A stretch of 64,000 nucleotides of DNA from Acidimicrobiia bacterium (lineage in GTDB: Bacteria; Actinomycetota; Acidimicrobiia; Spongiisociales; UBA5794), in assembly GCA_026985095.1 (NCBI GenBank), contig JALSQW010000029.1:62001-126000 (forward strand). The letters are read 5' to 3'. Shown here piece by piece: positions 8,452-18,672 of the stretch. The position numbers were made by a program, and so were the translations under genes. Every line of letters starts with the position of its first letter. The first letter of the stretch is position 1. Under the pieces are notes generated by a model, which did no database searches, was not told the origin of the DNA, and saw only the letters and a program-made list of their open reading frames with translations.

Positions 8452-8601
8452 TCAGATCCCTCTGCTCACCAGCGTCGTGTAGGTGTACAGCCACGTGGCG
8501 ATGAGGAGCAGGAGGAACATCATCATGAGGAACACGGTGCCTCGGGGATGCTCCGGCTCTCCCTCGTCGGCGGATGCCACGTCCGGCCGATCGTCGGCCA
8601 T
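8452..8601 (-). CDS. Small single-helix oxidase subunit (IIa-like)
   Basis: 49 residues. An acidic N-terminus (about 1-20) is followed by one hydrophobic helix (about 22-42). It starts with ATG behind an AAGGAGGAG ribosome site and ends one base before the subunit II gene. ba3 oxidases of Thermus have a one-helix subunit IIa encoded in the same place, so this is inferred to be its counterpart; the sequence is too short for a firm family match. Confidence 0.65.
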   Translation of the reverse strand: MADDRPDVASADEGEPEHPRGTVFLMMMFLLLLIATWLYTYTTLVSRGI

Positions 8602-8793
8602 CGTTCGCTCCTCCTTGGTCGCTCGGGCGGCACCTTAGACGAAGGGCCGACGCGATGTCGGGGTCGCGCCGGGGGTCGCCCGCCGCCTCGTCGATGTGTC
8701 CGCCCCGGGTCCCGACGAGGCCCGTGGACGTCGGCGGCGAGCGGGAGGCCGCCGGTTGACTACCGTTCGTTCGTACCCGCCGGGAGGAGCAGC

Positions 8794-9915
8794 GTGCGTC
8801 CGTCGTGGATCGAGGTCGATCTCGATGCCGTCGCCCACAACGTCGCCACGATCGTCGATGCCGTGGCTCCGTCTGCGGTGTGGGCGGTGGTGAAGGCCGA
8901 CGCCTACGGTCACGGGGACGTTCCCGTCGCCGAGACGGCGCTCCGCTCCGGTGCCGCCGGCCTCGGGGTGGCGCTCGTCGAGGAGGCGGTCCGTCTCCGG
9001 GAGGCGGGGATCGACGCGCCGGTGCTCCTGCTGTCGGAGCCCGACCCGTCCGACCTGGACGTCGTCGTTCGCCTCGGGATCACCCCGACGGTGTACCGGC
9101 GCGAGGCCGTCGCCCGGATCGCGGACGCGGTGCGTGAGCGATCCGCCGAAAGGTTCGCCGTGCATCTGAAGGTCGACACCGGGATGCATCGGGTGGGCGC
9201 CGCTCCCGTCGAGGCGTTCGCGGTCGCTCGTGCGGTGGCCGCCGACCGACGGCTGACCCTCGGGGCGATCTGGACCCACTTCCCCGTCTCCGAGGCCGAT
9301 GGCGACTACACGATGCGCCAGGTCCGAGCGCTGGAAAAGTTCACGGATGCCTTGGCGGCCGAGGGCATCGAGGTGCCGGTGGTCCATGCAGCCAACACCG
9401 CGGGGGCGTTGGCGATCCCGTCGTCCCGGTTCGATCTGGTCCGCGTCGGGCTCGGGATCTACGGACTGCGCCCGGCGCCGAACATCGCCGCGGATCTGGA
9501 GCTTCGTCCGGCGATGCGGGTCGTGTCCCACATCTCGTACCTGCGGCGTCTCCCGGCTGGGGCGCGTCCCTCGTATGGTCGTGTCCGCGAGCTGGCGGCG
9601 GCGTCGACGGTGGCCACCGTGCCGATCGGCTACGCGGACGGTGTGCCACGTCGATACGGCTCGAGTGGGGGGGAGGTCCTGATCGGTGGCCGCCGGTTCC
9701 CCCTGGCAGGTACGGTCACGATGGACCAGCTCGTCGTCGACCTCGGCGACACCGATGCCGTCGTGGGCGACGAGGTGGTGCTCCTCGGCCGACAGGGGGA
9801 CGAGGAGATCACCGCCGACGAGTGGGCCCGGCGGCTCGACACGATCAACTACGAGGTGGTCACCCGCTTCGGCCCTCGGCTCCCGCGCCGCTATCGGGGG
9901 ACGGACCATGGGTGA
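8794..9915 (+). CDS. alr: Alanine racemase
   Basis: 373 residues. Converts L-alanine to D-alanine for peptidoglycan. The N-terminal PLP motif VVKADAYGHG is present (catalytic Lys), as is the HLKVDTGMHR region of the barrel and the C-terminal catalytic Tyr in NYEVVTR. The GTG at 8794 is chosen because CGGGAGGAG stands four bases upstream and the family N-terminus begins there (RPSWIEVDL). The open frame continues upstream without family similarity. It overlaps the next gene by eight bases and begins an apparent operon running to about 15.2 kb. Confidence 0.95.
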   Translation: MRPSWIEVDLDAVAHNVATIVDAVAPSAVWAVVKADAYGHGDVPVAETALRSGAAGLGVALVEEAVRLREAGIDAPVLLLSEPDPSDLDVVVRLGITPTVYRREAVARIADAVRERSAERFAVHLKVDTGMHRVGAAPVEAFAVARAVAADRRLTLGAIWTHFPVSEADGDYTMRQVRALEKFTDALAAEGIEVPVVHAANTAGALAIPSSRFDLVRVGLGIYGLRPAPNIAADLELRPAMRVVSHISYLRRLPAGARPSYGRVRELAAASTVATVPIGYADGVPRRYGSSGGEVLIGGRRFPLAGTVTMDQLVVDLGDTDAVVGDEVVLLGRQGDEEITADEWARRLDTINYEVVTRFGPRLPRRYRGTDHG

Positions 9916-10810
9916 CGGATCGCTGACCGACGTACCGGGCGTGGAGGTCGGCCATTGGAGCGATCCGGTGGCCCGGACCGGCGTCACCGTGGTGGCGCTC
10001 CCGGTTCCCAACGTCGCCGTCGTCGATGTCCGAGGCGGCGCACCGGGCACCCGCGAGACCGACGTCCTCGGCGCGGCGATGAGGCCCGTGTCCGTCGACG
10101 CGGTGGTCCTGTCGGGCGGCAGTGCCTTCGGGCTGGCCGCCGCCGATGGGGTCGTGCGGGAGCTCGCGCGGGCCGGCCGGGGAACCTCCACGCCGGCGGG
10201 ACCGGTCCCGATCGTCCCGTCGGCCATCGTGTTCGACCTCGGGGTCGGCGACGGTTCGGTCCATCCCGGGCCCTCCGAGGGAGCGGCGGCCTGGCGGGCG
10301 CGGGAGTCGGGCCCCGTCGCATCGGGAAGGGTCGGGGCAGGGACGGGCGCCACGGTCGCCAACTGGAGAGGTCTCGAGGCGGTGGTCGACGGAGGTGTGG
10401 GGAACGCCGCGGTGGAGGTCGGGGGCGCCGTGGTGGCGGCATTGGCGGTGGTGAACGCGGCCGGCGACGTCTTCGATCTCGAGGGGCGCCCTCTGACGGG
10501 TGGGTCGCCGGCGGACGTGTCGGCGCCGGGCCTGCCGGCGCCGAACGCCGGCAACACGACCCTCGTGTGCGTGGTCACCTCCGCCGGGATCGGTGACCGC
10601 AACGAGCTGCGGCGAGCCGCCGTGCGCGCGCACGACGCCCTCGGTGCGTGCATCCGGCCCGTGCACACCCGCTACGACGGCGACACGGTGTTCGTGGTCT
10701 CCTGCGGCGGCGACGAGATCGACATCGACCTGTTCCAGCAGGCCGCGTTCGTGGTGACCGGACGGGCGATCGCCGACGCGGTCGGGCCTCCGAGGGAGGG
10801 CGGCCGATGA
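9908..10810 (+). CDS. P1-family (S58, DmpA-like) peptidase
   Basis: 300 residues. The family is recognised by its N-terminal GVEVGHWSDP, the VDVRGGAPGTRETD segment and the GNTTL motif, whose Thr/Ser is the self-processing and catalytic nucleophile in DmpA-type aminopeptidases. Such proteins cleave themselves into two chains and act as aminopeptidases or amidases. The biological substrate is unknown. Its place between alr and the glycosylase gene, with overlaps on both sides, suggests co-expression and not a shared pathway. Confidence 0.85.
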   Translation: MGDGSLTDVPGVEVGHWSDPVARTGVTVVALPVPNVAVVDVRGGAPGTRETDVLGAAMRPVSVDAVVLSGGSAFGLAAADGVVRELARAGRGTSTPAGPVPIVPSAIVFDLGVGDGSVHPGPSEGAAAWRARESGPVASGRVGAGTGATVANWRGLEAVVDGGVGNAAVEVGGAVVAALAVVNAAGDVFDLEGRPLTGGSPADVSAPGLPAPNAGNTTLVCVVTSAGIGDRNELRRAAVRAHDALGACIRPVHTRYDGDTVFVVSCGGDEIDIDLFQQAAFVVTGRAIADAVGPPREGGR

Positions 10811-11475
10811 CGGATCGGGAACGCCGCGCCGAGGAGCTGTCCGCCCTGGCGGCGGAGGCAGCGGCGTGTGTGGCGTGCGACCTGGCCGCGTCCCGCACCC
10901 AGGTCGTGTTCGGGGCGGGGGATCCGGACGCCGAGGTGATGATCGTCGGTGAAGGCCCCGGACGTCGTGAGGACGAGACCGGCTTGCCGTTCGTCGGTCC
11001 CTCCGGGAAGCTGCTCGACCGACTGTTGGGCGAGATCGGGTTGGAACGCTCCGACGTGTACATCGGCAACGTGGTCAAGTGCCGGCCTCCCGGGAACCGG
11101 GACCCTCGCCCGGTCGAGATCGACGCCTGCAAGGGCTATCTCCGGACCCAGATCCAGCTCGTCGATCCGGCGGTCGTGGTGACCCTGGGGAACTTCTCCT
11201 CCAAGCTCCTGCTGGCCACCACGACGGGCATCACGCGACTTCGGGGTCGGGCCTACGACTGGTGGGGCGGCAGGAAGCTGGTACCCACCTACCATCCGGC
11301 GGCGGCGCTCCGCGGCAGCGCCCGGGTCCTCGCCGAGATGCAGGAGGATCTGTCCCTCGTCAGGTCCATCCTCGACGGTAACCTCTGGTCTGCACCCGAC
11401 CCCGACCCGCCGGCGGGAGAGGTGTCCGGACCGGAGGAGCCCCCCACCATCGAGCAACTCGACCTGTTCTCATGA
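10807..11475 (+). CDS. Uracil-DNA glycosylase, family 4 (Fe-S type)
   Basis: 222 residues. Excises uracil from DNA. Motif A GEGPGRREDETG and the downstream FVGPSGKLLD match the family 4 active site, and motif B is YHPAAALR. Cysteines 21 and 24 (CVAC) plus CRPPGNRDP and a further Cys in DACKGYL supply the four ligands of the Fe-S cluster. The ATG overlaps the preceding stop (ATGA). The C-terminal 35 residues are Pro- and acid-rich and probably disordered. Confidence 0.9.
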   Translation: MTDRERRAEELSALAAEAAACVACDLAASRTQVVFGAGDPDAEVMIVGEGPGRREDETGLPFVGPSGKLLDRLLGEIGLERSDVYIGNVVKCRPPGNRDPRPVEIDACKGYLRTQIQLVDPAVVVTLGNFSSKLLLATTTGITRLRGRAYDWWGGRKLVPTYHPAAALRGSARVLAEMQEDLSLVRSILDGNLWSAPDPDPPAGEVSGPEEPPTIEQLDLFS

Positions 11476-11933
11476 CCGTACGGACCCAGATCACGACGAC
11501 CTCGCCCGAAGGGACGGCCGACCTCGGTCGGCGGTTCGCCGCCACCTTGACGGCCGGCGACGTGGTGCTGGTCTCCGGGAGACTCGGTGCCGGCAAGACG
11601 GTGTTCGTTGCGGGTGTCGCCGAAGGTCTCGGTGTCTCCGAACCGGTCACCAGCCCCTCGTTCGTCCTCGCTCGGTCGTACCGGGACGGGTTCCTTCCCC
11701 TCGTCCACGCCGACGTCTACCGACTGCGGACCGTCGCCGAGTTCGAGGATCTCGATCTGGTGGCCGAAGCCGAAGACGGCGTGCTCATCGTCGAATGGGG
11801 AGAGGCGGTCGAGGGCGCCGTCCCACACGATCATCTCGTCGTCCGCTTCACCACGACCGAGGCCGACACGCGTCGGATCGAATTCGAACCGCACGGATCG
11901 TGGGAGACGCGGGATCTCGGGATGCTGTCGTGA
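11472..11933 (+). CDS. tsaE: TsaE, tRNA t6A synthesis ATPase
   Basis: 153 residues. Walker A GRLGAGKT at about 36-43, with the following GVAEGLGV and VTSPSFVL typical of TsaE; a DVYRL motif follows at about 79-83. TsaE is the P-loop ATPase that resets the TsaB-TsaD complex during formation of threonylcarbamoyl-adenosine at position 37 of ANN-decoding tRNAs. It overlaps its neighbours on both sides and is followed by tsaB, rimI and tsaD, so the context fully supports it. Confidence 0.95.
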   Translation: MTVRTQITTTSPEGTADLGRRFAATLTAGDVVLVSGRLGAGKTVFVAGVAEGLGVSEPVTSPSFVLARSYRDGFLPLVHADVYRLRTVAEFEDLDLVAEAEDGVLIVEWGEAVEGAVPHDHLVVRFTTTEADTRRIEFEPHGSWETRDLGMLS

Positions 11934-12634
11934 AGCTCCTGGCCATCGAGACCTCGACCCCCGCATCGTCCGTCGCCATCGGCAGGGACGGCGCCCTCAC
12001 CGCGATGAACGTGCACGTCGACCGGCGCGGTCACATCGGGTTCCTCGTCCCTGCCCTCGAGTTCGTGTTCGACCGCGCCGGTTGGGACGCCTCCGACGTC
12101 GACGTGGTCGCGGTCGATCTCGGACCGGGTCCCTTCACGGGGCTGCGCGCCGGGGTGGCGACGGCACAGGCGTTGGCGGCCGCGGTCGGCGCCCGCCTCG
12201 TCGGGGTCGACTCGTTGTCGGTGCTGGCGTTGCGAGCCGCCACGGGAAGGCGCCGGATCTGGCCGGTCGTCGACATGCGTCGCGGGCAGATCGCGACCGC
12301 TCCGTTCCGCCCGCTGCCGGGCGGGATCGCCCCCGACGGCCCGACCGAGGTCGTCTCTCCCGAGGAGTTCCGGGCGACCCTGGAATGCGAACCGACCGAC
12401 ACGCTGGTGGTGGGGGACCTACATGCCCTCCCAGACGGGTTCTGGTCCGGCCTTCACCGCGTCAAACGGGGCCGGCCGCGGTTCCCGTCGGCGGAGGTCA
12501 TCCTCGAGATCGCTGCGCTCCGAGCCGAGCGGGGCGAGTTCATCAGCCCGGAGGATCTTCGTCCCCGCTACCTGCGGGAGCCGGACGTCGCCATCAACTG
12601 GTCGGAGTTCCGATCGGAGGGGTTGTGGCCGTGA
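11930..12634 (+). CDS. tsaB: TsaB, tRNA t6A synthesis scaffold
   Basis: 234 residues. N-terminal LLAIETSTPASSVAI and the DLGPGPFTGLRAG loop identify TsaB, an ASKHA-fold protein related to TsaD but without its metal-binding histidines. It dimerises with TsaD. The GTG start overlaps the tsaE stop (GTGA). The C-terminal third is divergent, as is usual in the family. Confidence 0.93.
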   Translation: MKLLAIETSTPASSVAIGRDGALTAMNVHVDRRGHIGFLVPALEFVFDRAGWDASDVDVVAVDLGPGPFTGLRAGVATAQALAAAVGARLVGVDSLSVLALRAATGRRRIWPVVDMRRGQIATAPFRPLPGGIAPDGPTEVVSPEEFRATLECEPTDTLVVGDLHALPDGFWSGLHRVKRGRPRFPSAEVILEIAALRAERGEFISPEDLRPRYLREPDVAINWSEFRSEGLWP

Positions 12635-13137
12635 CCTCGGTGCCCACCATCCGGCCCATGGAGCGCGGCGACATCCCGTCGGTGGCGGCACTCGAGCGGG
12701 TCGTGTATCCCGAACCGTGGTCGGCGAGGGTGTTCTTCGACGAACTCGCCCAGCCGAACCGGACCTACCTGCTGGCGACGGACGCCGACGACGAGGTCAT
12801 CGGCTATGGGGGGTTCCTCCTCGTCGAGGACGATGCCCACATCACCACCCTGGCGGTGGATCCGGCGGCTCGCCGGCAACGTCTGGGTACTCGGCTCCTG
12901 TCGGCGCTCATCGACGCGGCGTTGGCGCGGGGCGCCCGGCACCTGACCTTGGAGGTGCGGGAGTCGAACGTCGACGCGCAGCGGCTCTACGAGCGGTTCG
13001 GTTTCCGTCCCGTGGGCCGTCGGAAGCACTACTACCCGGGTGAGGATGCCCTCGTGATGTGGGCCATCGACATCGACACGCCCGGGTACGCGAGGCGGCT
13101 GGCCGCGATCCGTGAGCACCTCGGGGGAGCGGTATGA
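12631..13137 (+). CDS. rimI: RimI-type ribosomal protein S18 alanine N-acetyltransferase
   Basis: 168 residues. GNAT fold with the acetyl-CoA loop RRQRLGTRLL at about 88-97 and the RimI-like tail EVRESNVDAQRLYERFGF. The GTG at 12631 overlaps the tsaB stop and has GGAGGGG eight bases upstream; an alternative GTG at 12625 is too close to that site. rimI is commonly inserted between tsaB and tsaD. In some actinobacteria the protein acetylates other N-termini as well. Confidence 0.88.
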   Translation: MTSVPTIRPMERGDIPSVAALERVVYPEPWSARVFFDELAQPNRTYLLATDADDEVIGYGGFLLVEDDAHITTLAVDPAARRQRLGTRLLSALIDAALARGARHLTLEVRESNVDAQRLYERFGFRPVGRRKHYYPGEDALVMWAIDIDTPGYARRLAAIREHLGGAV

Positions 13138-14147
13138 GCGAACCGATCGTGCTCGGGATCGAGACGAGCTGCGACGAGACCGCCGTGGCGGTGGTGGAAG
13201 GGATGACGATCCGCAGTTCGGTGTTGGCGTCCCAGACCGATCTCCACGCTCGCTTCGGTGGTGTCGTTCCCGAGGTGGCGGCGCGGGCACACGTGGAGGC
13301 GATCCGACCACTGGTGCATCAGGCGTTGTCGGCGGCGGGGATCTATTCCGATCAGATCGACGCCGTCGCGGCGACCCGAGGTCCGGGCCTGGCAGGGGCG
13401 TTGATGGTCGGGTTCGGGTTCGGCAAGGCCTTGGCATGGAGCCTCCACAAGCCGTTCTACGGCATCGACCACATGGAGGGACATCTGTTCGCGCCCCGGC
13501 TCGAGTTCCCCGGCTACGGTCCGCCCGCGGTGGTCCTCCTCGCGTCGGGCGGTCACAGCCAGATCGTGCACTTCGTCGAGTGGGGCACCTACGAGACGAT
13601 GGGGCGGACGATCGACGACGCCGCCGGCGAGGCGTTCGACAAGCTGGCTCGGTTCATCGGGCTCGGCTATCCGGGCGGGCCTGCCATCGATCGCGAGTCC
13701 GAAGGTGGGGACCCGGACGCGGTTGCGTTCCCTCGCGCATTGCGGGACCGCCCGTACGACTTCTCGTTCTCGGGTCTGAAGACGGCCGTGGTCACGTACC
13801 TCGAGCAGGCCGTCGAGCGGGGGGAGCTGCCGTCCCGGGCCGATGTCGCGGCGTCGATCCAGGAGGCGATCGTCGACGTGCTCGTGGACAAGACCTTCAA
13901 CGCCGTCGAGGCGACCGGTGTGCGCGCGGTGGGAGGAGGCGGCGGGGTGCTGGCGAACCGACGGCTGCGGGAGCGGTTCGCGATCGAAGCGGAGCGGCGT
14001 GGGATCGAGCTGTTCGTGCCATCGGGGGCCTTGTGCACGGACAACGGGGCGATGGTCGCTGCCGTCGGTGTCCAGCGGATCCGCGACGGGGTCGAGCCGA
14101 CGGCGTGGCCCGCCGACATCGATCCAGGGTTGGCGTTGGGGACGTGA
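13134..14147 (+). CDS. tsaD: TsaD, tRNA N6-threonylcarbamoyladenosine transferase
   Basis: 337 residues. Begins with the family signature GIETSCDETAVAV and has the metal-binding HMEGH, the nucleotide loop ASGGHSQ, and KLARFIGLGYPGGP with the conserved Gly/Pro turn. It transfers the threonylcarbamoyl group to A37 of tRNA together with TsaB and TsaE, both encoded just upstream. Length is standard. Confidence 0.97.
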   Translation: MSEPIVLGIETSCDETAVAVVEGMTIRSSVLASQTDLHARFGGVVPEVAARAHVEAIRPLVHQALSAAGIYSDQIDAVAATRGPGLAGALMVGFGFGKALAWSLHKPFYGIDHMEGHLFAPRLEFPGYGPPAVVLLASGGHSQIVHFVEWGTYETMGRTIDDAAGEAFDKLARFIGLGYPGGPAIDRESEGGDPDAVAFPRALRDRPYDFSFSGLKTAVVTYLEQAVERGELPSRADVAASIQEAIVDVLVDKTFNAVEATGVRAVGGGGGVLANRRLRERFAIEAERRGIELFVPSGALCTDNGAMVAAVGVQRIRDGVEPTAWPADIDPGLALGT

Positions 14148-15238
14148 ACGGTGGGATCCGTGTCGGCCGGATCGCCGGTGTGGAGATCGTGGCGGACCCG
14201 TCGGTCTTCGGGATCGCCGCACTGGTGGCATGGCTCGTCGTGGTGGACCTGCGGGTGTCGTTCGGGTTGGCGGGGGCCGCCGGGGCGGTGCCGGCGGTCG
14301 TCGTGGTGGTCGCCGGGTACCTGACATCGTTGGCGGTGCACGAGCTGAGCCATGCCGTCGTCGCGCGTCGCCGCGGCCTCGGGGTCCGCGGGATCCGTCT
14401 GCTCGTGTTCGGAGGCTCGACGGTCGTCGATCCCGGCGCCGAGCATCCCGGCGACGAGCTGGCGGTGGCGGCGGCCGGCCCCTTGTCGTCGCTGCTGGTG
14501 GCGGTGGTCTTCGCAGGTGTCGGCGCGGTGACCGCGCCGTGGCCCACGATCGGCCGGGCCTTCGAGCTGCTGGCCGTCATGAACCTGGCCATCGGGGTGG
14601 TGAACCTGCTTCCGGGGTTCCCGCTCGATGGCGGCCGGGTGTTGCGTTCGTTCCTGTGGGCGAGGAGCGGCGATCGGGAGCGAGCGACGGATCGAGCGAT
14701 CCGGTTCGGCCGGATCTTGGGGTTGATGTTCGTCGGCGCCGGGGTGTACACCTTGCTCGCCGGCCGTCTGCCCGTCGGGGCGTTGGGGGCGCTGGTCGGC
14801 TGGTTCTTGGCGCGCAGTGCGGACGCGGCCGGACGGCGGGAGCGCCTCGCGGCCAGGGTCGACGGGTTGACGGCGCTCGATGTCATGCGGCCGGTGTCCG
14901 AGTCGGTGCCGGGATCGATGACCGTGGCCCGGATGCTCGACCTGTACGGTTTCGGTTCGCGCCTGCGGAGCCTGCCGGTGGAGGTGGGCGGTCGGGCCGT
15001 GGGGTTGGTGGGCGAGCGCGAGGTTGCGGGTCTGCCCCCGGACCGTCGACGGACGACGCCGGTGGCGTCGGTGATGACCGAGATCGGGCCGGCCGATGTC
15101 GTCGATCCCGGGATGCCTCTCGGCGAGCTGTTGGGACGACCTGCAGGCCGGACGGGACGGGCGGTCGTCGTCGACGGCGGCGAGGTCGTGGGGATCATCG
15201 AAGGGGTGGACCTGGGAAGGGTGTTCGACGGATCCTGA
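14144..15238 (+). CDS. Site-2-type zinc metalloprotease (M50) with CBS-like tail
   Basis: 364 residues. Four or more hydrophobic segments. The zinc motif HELSH lies in a membrane helix at about residue 66, and the second active-site motif NLLPGFPLDGGRV at about 155-168 supplies the Asp ligand. The C-terminal ~120 residues look like a pair of CBS repeats (DVMRPVSESVPG... and SVMTEIGPADVV...), as in the Rip3/YwhC branch of intramembrane proteases. Substrate unknown; a regulated membrane anchor such as an anti-sigma factor is typical. It overlaps tsaD by four bases and ends about 40 bases before the CIRCE element. Confidence 0.85.
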   Translation: MNGGIRVGRIAGVEIVADPSVFGIAALVAWLVVVDLRVSFGLAGAAGAVPAVVVVVAGYLTSLAVHELSHAVVARRRGLGVRGIRLLVFGGSTVVDPGAEHPGDELAVAAAGPLSSLLVAVVFAGVGAVTAPWPTIGRAFELLAVMNLAIGVVNLLPGFPLDGGRVLRSFLWARSGDRERATDRAIRFGRILGLMFVGAGVYTLLAGRLPVGALGALVGWFLARSADAAGRRERLAARVDGLTALDVMRPVSESVPGSMTVARMLDLYGFGSRLRSLPVEVGGRAVGLVGEREVAGLPPDRRRTTPVASVMTEIGPADVVDPGMPLGELLGRPAGRTGRAVVVDGGEVVGIIEGVDLGRVFDGS

Positions 15239-15276
15239 GGGGCCGTCGCAGCACGAACGGCGGCCCGGGGAAAGGG

Positions 15277-15303
15277 TTAGCACTCATCATCGGGGAGTGC
15301 TAA
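15277..15303 (+). promoter_or_regulatory. CIRCE operator of groESL
   Basis: Perfect match to the CIRCE inverted repeat: TTAGCACTC, nine bases, GAGTGCTAA. It lies 52 bases upstream of the groES start. The repressor HrcA binds this element, so the genome almost certainly encodes HrcA. Confidence 0.97.
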
Positions 15304-15354
15304 TCTTGGCACTCGTAAGGACCGACTGCCAATTCACCTCAAAGGAGGGGTCGG

Positions 15355-15642
15355 ATGAAGTTGAAGCCGTTGGGCGACCGCGTCGTCGTCAAGCCCAAGG
15401 AGGAGCAAGAGGCCCGCACGCCGAGCGGGATCGTGATCCCCGACACGGCGAAGGAGAAGCCACAGCTCGGCGAGGTCCTCGCCGTAGGGCCTGGCGAGTG
15501 GCACGACGGGGAGCGGATCCCCTTGGACGTGAAGGTCGGTGACGTCGTCTTCTACTCGAAGTACGGAGGCACCGAGGTCAACGTCGAAGGAGACGAGTAC
15601 CTCGTCCTGTCAAGCCGCGACCTGCTCGCCGTAGTCGAATAG
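15355..15642 (+). CDS. groES: GroES co-chaperonin
   Basis: 95 residues, the standard length. [12 protein letters not shown] at the N-terminus and the mobile-loop region [15 protein letters not shown] are typical. The heptameric lid for GroEL. A strong AAAGGAGGGG ribosome site precedes the ATG and a CIRCE element lies further upstream. groEL follows after 15 bases. Confidence 0.98.
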   Translation: MKLKPLGDRVVVKPKEEQEARTPSGIVIPDTAKEKPQLGEVLAVGPGEWHDGERIPLDVKVGDVVFYSKYGGTEVNVEGDEYLVLSSRDLLAVVE

Positions 15643-17295
<1,653 letters not shown>

Positions 17296-17319
17296 CCCGG
17301 ACGTTCATGTCACGGTCAC

Positions 17320-17344
17320 GGAGGGGCGGCGATGCCGCCCCTCC
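17320..17344 (+). terminator. Hairpin terminator after groEL
   Basis: Eleven-base perfect stem (GGAGGGGCGGC paired with its complement) closed by a three-base GAT loop, 25 bases after the groEL stop. It lies between convergent genes and could serve both directions. Confidence 0.75.
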
Positions 17345-17357
17345 CGTCGCGTCTGGT

Positions 17358-18611
17358 TCATCGGCATGCGGAGGGGGTCGCCGCGGCGGTGTCGCGCTCG
17401 ATCCGGACGTCGAGGAGGGAGGCACCGGTGCGAAGGGCGGCCTCGACGTCCTCGGCGGTGGCGCCGGTGGCGAACAGGAAGGCCAGGTAGCGGTCCCCCT
17501 CGGGGAGGGGAGCCACCGGCGTCCCGGGAGCGACCGTCGGTTCGAACGCGGTGATCCCGTCCGTCGCCAGGACCGCGTCGATCCGCTCGAAGCCCACGAG
17601 CACACCCGGCTCGGGGACCGGGACCATCAGCACCCCGGCTGCGGGGGCCGAGGGGCGACTGCCGGAGCGGGGGAGTCCGAGGGCAGAGCGGATGATCACC
17701 CCCTCCAGGGTCTCTCCGAGCAGCCCGAAGGTGAGCGCTCGGCCGCACAACCCGCCGATGGGTCGGGCGGCGAGCTCGATCACCACCGGCCCGGTGTCGG
17801 GGACCCGCAGCTCGCCGTGGATCGGGCCCTCCCGAAGCCCCACCGCGTCCACCGCCGCCTCGGTCGTGGAGATGATCGACCGTTGGGTGTCGGGGTCGAG
17901 ACGGGAAGGGGTCACGAGGTACGTCTCTTCGAAGAAGGGGCCATCGGTCTGGCCGGGCTTGTCCATGATGGCCAGCACCTCGAGCTTCCCGCCGCTCAGG
18001 ATCCCGTCGACGGAGACCTCGGGCCCGGGCACGAACGATTCGACCACCAGCGCCTCGTCGGGGTCGTGGCCGATGGCGCCCAGGAGCGCACGGATACGCG
18101 CCTCGGCGGCCTCCGCACCGGGACGGTCGTCAGCGCGGATCACCCCGCGCCCGGCCGACAGACGGCGAGGCTTGACGACGACGGGCACCCCCAGGGCATC
18201 GGCGGCGACGGCGGCTTTGCCGGCCGGAGCGATCCGGAACCGAGGTTGTGGGACGTCTGCCCGGGCGAGGAGGGTGCGCAGCAAGGCCTTGTCCCGGGTG
18301 GCGGAGACGGCCGGAACGGGGTTGTGGGGGAGGTCGAGGCGCTCGGCGGCGGCGGCCGCAGTGACGACTCCGGCGTCGTCGATGGCGACGATCGCGTCCG
18401 GCCATGGACGGGTGGAGGCGATCCGCCGTGCGGACCACTCGGGGCGAGCGAAGTCGACCCTCACGGTCGTGTTCGATCCGATCCTGGCCATCGGAGGCGC
18501 GGCGTCGGTGGCGACGACCACGTCGACCCCCATCGCTGCGGCCGCGGTGAGGTAATCGGCGAGACGGTACCCGTGGCTGGAACCGACGATGGCGAGGCGC
18601 CGTCTTCGCAC
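17358..18611 (-). CDS. ATP-grasp domain ligase of unknown substrate
   Basis: About 417 residues from the GTG at 18611. The N-terminal Rossmann-like part opens with RLAIVGSSHGY; the ATP-grasp core has VPVVVKPRRLSAGRG (ATP-binding Lys) and VESFVPGPEVSVDGIL, then GELRV and VVIELAARPIGGLCG with the Glu/Asn-type metal ligands of the family. It resembles the dapdiamide/bacilysin-type and carbamoyl-phosphate-synthase-like ligases that couple a carboxylate to an amine. An ATG at 18674 would add 21 residues but would overlap the start of the divergent Nfu gene, so the internal GTG is preferred. Function not assigned. Confidence 0.7.
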   Translation of the reverse strand: MRRRRLAIVGSSHGYRLADYLTAAAAMGVDVVVATDAAPPMARIGSNTTVRVDFARPEWSARRIASTRPWPDAIVAIDDAGVVTAAAAAERLDLPHNPVPAVSATRDKALLRTLLARADVPQPRFRIAPAGKAAVAADALGVPVVVKPRRLSAGRGVIRADDRPGAEAAEARIRALLGAIGHDPDEALVVESFVPGPEVSVDGILSGGKLEVLAIMDKPGQTDGPFFEETYLVTPSRLDPDTQRSIISTTEAAVDAVGLREGPIHGELRVPDTGPVVIELAARPIGGLCGRALTFGLLGETLEGVIIRSALGLPRSGSRPSAPAAGVLMVPVPEPGVLVGFERIDAVLATDGITAFEPTVAPGTPVAPLPEGDRYLAFLFATGATAEDVEAALRTGASLLDVRIERDTAAATPSACR

Positions 18612-18672
18612 GCCGCTCCGGTAGGGATCCTCGTCGTGCGAGAATGCGGGCGCTGCCGACGAACGGGAACTC

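Noticed and set aside
15304-15312. Second CIRCE half-site before groES
   Set aside because: GGCACTCG near 15308 resembles one arm only, without a matching second arm.
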